DNA of 15,549 bases from Chloroflexota bacterium (GTDB lineage Bacteria; Chloroflexota; Anaerolineae; Anaerolineales; DRMV01): assembly GCA_013153135.1 (NCBI GenBank), contig JAADFA010000102.1, positions 1-15,549 on the forward strand, read 5' to 3'. Positions 14,124 through 15,549 of this stretch are shown one piece after another. The notes beneath the pieces are model-generated. The model saw nothing but the letters and a program-made list of their open reading frames with translations, made no database searches and had not been told where the DNA came from. The number at the start of each line of letters is the position of its first letter. Positions within the stretch are counted from its first letter, which is position 1. The translations under genes and the position numbers were made by a program.

Positions 14124-15224
14124 CTACGAGGCCGCGGGGGAGATTCCTTGAGGGTCCATTGTCTCGATCCACATGAGCCGTTTATGCCAGTAGCGAGTGT
14201 CGTGGCGCTGGCTTACAGGCCTGACCCAGATATGACGCGCTTGGTCACGGCGTAGGGCGATGAGGGTGCCACGGATACGGTAAGCGCGTGGGTCGTGAAA
14301 GATAGGCTTGAGTACGGGCGTGACCCGAGCGCCAGGGGTGAAGCCGAGATCGAGCAGGCGCCGCCGGGTCAGCCCTCGTAAATGGTCATCGAGCTCGACG
14401 ATTTCAGCTTCGCGATCATCGGGCCATTCGCTTAAGGGGATGCGGATATCCGTGTCGGCTCGAGCGGTCTGTTCGTGCCATGGCCCGATATAGATGCCTT
14501 CGGCGAGATAAGGGTCCAATTGCACCACGCCGTCCTCGGTGCGCAAAAGTACGCCGTTTTGGAATCGGTCCAGGATTTCAATGGGCGTACCGGGACGAAG
14601 GCCATAATCCAGAATGCGCTCGAGCCGATCGCGTGGTTCGTCCTCGATGTGGGCCACGCGCCCCGCCTGGCCTACGGGCCATTGGGTGAGGGGGCGTACT
14701 TGGCGAGGGGGAAGGCGTCCTTGTCCGTCAGGGATGGGATCGCCGTGCGGGTCGGTTGCAGGGAAGCCTAACCGCGCGGCCAGTCGTTCGAGTTCCTCAG
14801 GGGTCAAGCGGTGTTCGTGTTGGTGAGCCGCTTCGTGAACTTCATCCAAAGGCCAGTGCGCTTCATCCGTAAGGTAACGTTCCCACAGGCGATGGGCGCG
14901 CAAGAGGTGCAACGCGCGCTCACGACCTTGTTCGGTCAGGGCGATGTGACCGTCTTCGTCAATGGTCGCGTCGCCAGCCTGTCGAAGCTCATCTAACACG
15001 GCGGCGGCATCTTCGCGCGGGAGTTCTAACGCGCGCGCGAGGCTTGAGACGCTTGGGGTGCGTTGGTCCAACACGCGTTCAAGGATGTGTTTAAGGGCGT
15101 CTTCGCGGCGGTATTGGGCGCGTCGTGCGCGATAGGCGCGCCATTGGGCCCATAGGCCATAACGCGGCATGGCGATGAACAAGATAAGGATGCCGAGGGC
15201 GAGGAGCCACCACGGGATGCTCAT
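14124..15224 (-). CDS. Membrane-anchored DtxR-like metal sensor fused to two FeoA-like domains
   Basis: A 366-residue fusion. A hydrophobic helix (5-20) followed by eight Arg in residues 21-40 predicts one membrane anchor with the rest cytoplasmic. Residues 41-108 align with the DtxR/MntR winged helix. Residues 109-165 match the dimerisation and metal-binding region: HRLWERYL (His111, Glu115) and EVHEAAHQHEH (His130, His134, Glu137, His138) cover the ancillary and primary metal sites, with His134 where DtxR has Cys102 and Asp42 where MntR has Asp8. HGDPIP (160-165) matches the DtxR GNPIP element. Two FeoA/SH3-like domains follow (about 174-248 and 260-336; the second has LTRRRLLDLGFTPGARV). 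The start overlaps the feoA stop (ATGA) and has AGGAGG 7 bases upstream, inside feoA. The putative recognition helix is acidic, so a role as FeoB-associated iron sensor rather than repressor is plausible but unproven. Confidence 0.85.
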   Translation of the reverse strand: MSIPWWLLALGILILFIAMPRYGLWAQWRAYRARRAQYRREDALKHILERVLDQRTPSVSSLARALELPREDAAAVLDELRQAGDATIDEDGHIALTEQGRERALHLLRAHRLWERYLTDEAHWPLDEVHEAAHQHEHRLTPEELERLAARLGFPATDPHGDPIPDGQGRLPPRQVRPLTQWPVGQAGRVAHIEDEPRDRLERILDYGLRPGTPIEILDRFQNGVLLRTEDGVVQLDPYLAEGIYIGPWHEQTARADTDIRIPLSEWPDDREAEIVELDDHLRGLTRRRLLDLGFTPGARVTPVLKPIFHDPRAYRIRGTLIALRRDQARHIWVRPVSQRHDTRYWHKRLMWIETMDPQGISPAAS

Positions 15225-15472
15225 GCAGGCGCCTCCTCAGGTAAGGGCTCGACGCGTAGGGCCGCGGCTAAACGCGGGCCGAGGAGACCTTCTCGGCCCT
15301 GGGGGTCTAGTTGGATACGAAAGACGGGCTCATAGGGGTCACGTTCAAGCACGCGGAAGCGCTGCCCGGGGCGCAATCCCAAGTCGGCCAAACGGCGCAG
15401 GATGTCGGGGTCGTGGTCGCACACTTGGGCGACGCGTGCGTGTGCGCCCGTTTGGAGGTGGGTGAGGGGCAT
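15221..15472 (-). CDS. feoA: Ferrous iron transport protein A
   Basis: An 83-residue SH3-like cytosolic protein that normally binds and supports FeoB. The core RRLADLGLRPGQRFRVLERD and the closing strand LAAALRVEPL are typical, and the length is that of free-standing FeoA. It is first in the operon and its TGA overlaps the ATG of the fusion gene, indicating translational coupling. No Shine-Dalgarno sequence precedes this ATG, and no other in-frame start exists before an upstream stop at 15515-15517. The transcript may therefore be leaderless or use a weak start. With the two FeoA-like domains of the next gene, the operon encodes three in total. Confidence 0.93.
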   Translation of the reverse strand: MPLTHLQTGAHARVAQVCDHDPDILRRLADLGLRPGQRFRVLERDPYEPVFRIQLDPQGREGLLGPRLAAALRVEPLPEEAPA

Positions 15473-15498
15473 TCCGGGGGCGTCGGGCGGGGTGAGGT

Positions 15499-15517
15499 CT
15501 GGGCAATGCCAACCTTA
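15499..15517 (-). promoter_or_regulatory. Candidate DtxR-type iron box upstream of feoA
   Basis: Read on the minus strand, TAAGGTTGGCATTGCCCAG agrees with the DtxR/IdeR consensus TWAGGTTAGSCTAACCTWA at 13 of 19 positions. The left half-site matches at 8 of 9 and the right half only weakly. It ends 26 bases before the feoA ATG, where a repressor would block initiation. A single degenerate site is weak evidence, and no convincing -10/-35 pair is visible before the window ends. Confidence 0.4.
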
Positions 15518-15549
15518 TCCATGCAGGACTATGCCAAAGCCATGTACGC

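Overview
The window looks like chromosome from a GC-rich, probably thermophilic member of the Chloroflexota (inference). The clues are the simple-sequence intergenic repeats at the left edge, an anti-sigma protein of the DUF5667 type common in that phylum, and a protein-deglycation gene pair also known from Thermus. No rRNA, tRNA, insertion sequence, CRISPR array or phage gene is visible. Most genes are intact single-copy housekeeping, envelope or metal-homeostasis genes with clear AGGAGG-type ribosome binding sites.

Left part (1-4103). A 330-base repeat island of 7-mer and 14-mer arrays and palindromes abuts and partly encodes the end of a minus-strand ABC transporter ATPase. Divergent from it is an M48 (Ste24/HtpX-type) membrane metalloprotease. 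Converging on the protease is a two-gene operon, an ECF sigma factor followed by a membrane-anchored anti-sigma protein, closed by a terminator that overlaps the protease stop codon.

Middle part (4187-11840). A minus-strand pair, low-molecular-weight phosphatase plus fructosamine-kinase family protein, fits removal of sugar-phosphate adducts from amines. It diverges from a bifunctional CMP-sialic-acid-type synthetase fused to a KdsC-like HAD phosphatase. An envelope-glycan block follows: two GT87-type membrane glycosyltransferases that converge and overlap by 52 bases, a third GT-C-type transferase (GT39/ArnT-like), and a short-chain dehydrogenase.

Right part (11866-15549). A minus-strand ferrous iron operon reads feoA, then a fusion gene, then feoB. 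The fusion protein is the most unusual thing here: an N-terminal membrane helix, a DtxR-type metal-sensor region, and two FeoA-like SH3 domains. Its first codon overlaps the feoA stop (ATGA), and feoB follows 41 bases later. A 19-base element resembling the DtxR box lies upstream of feoA. Together this suggests an iron uptake system in which a membrane-tethered, metal-sensing FeoA-like subunit controls FeoB; that role is inferred.
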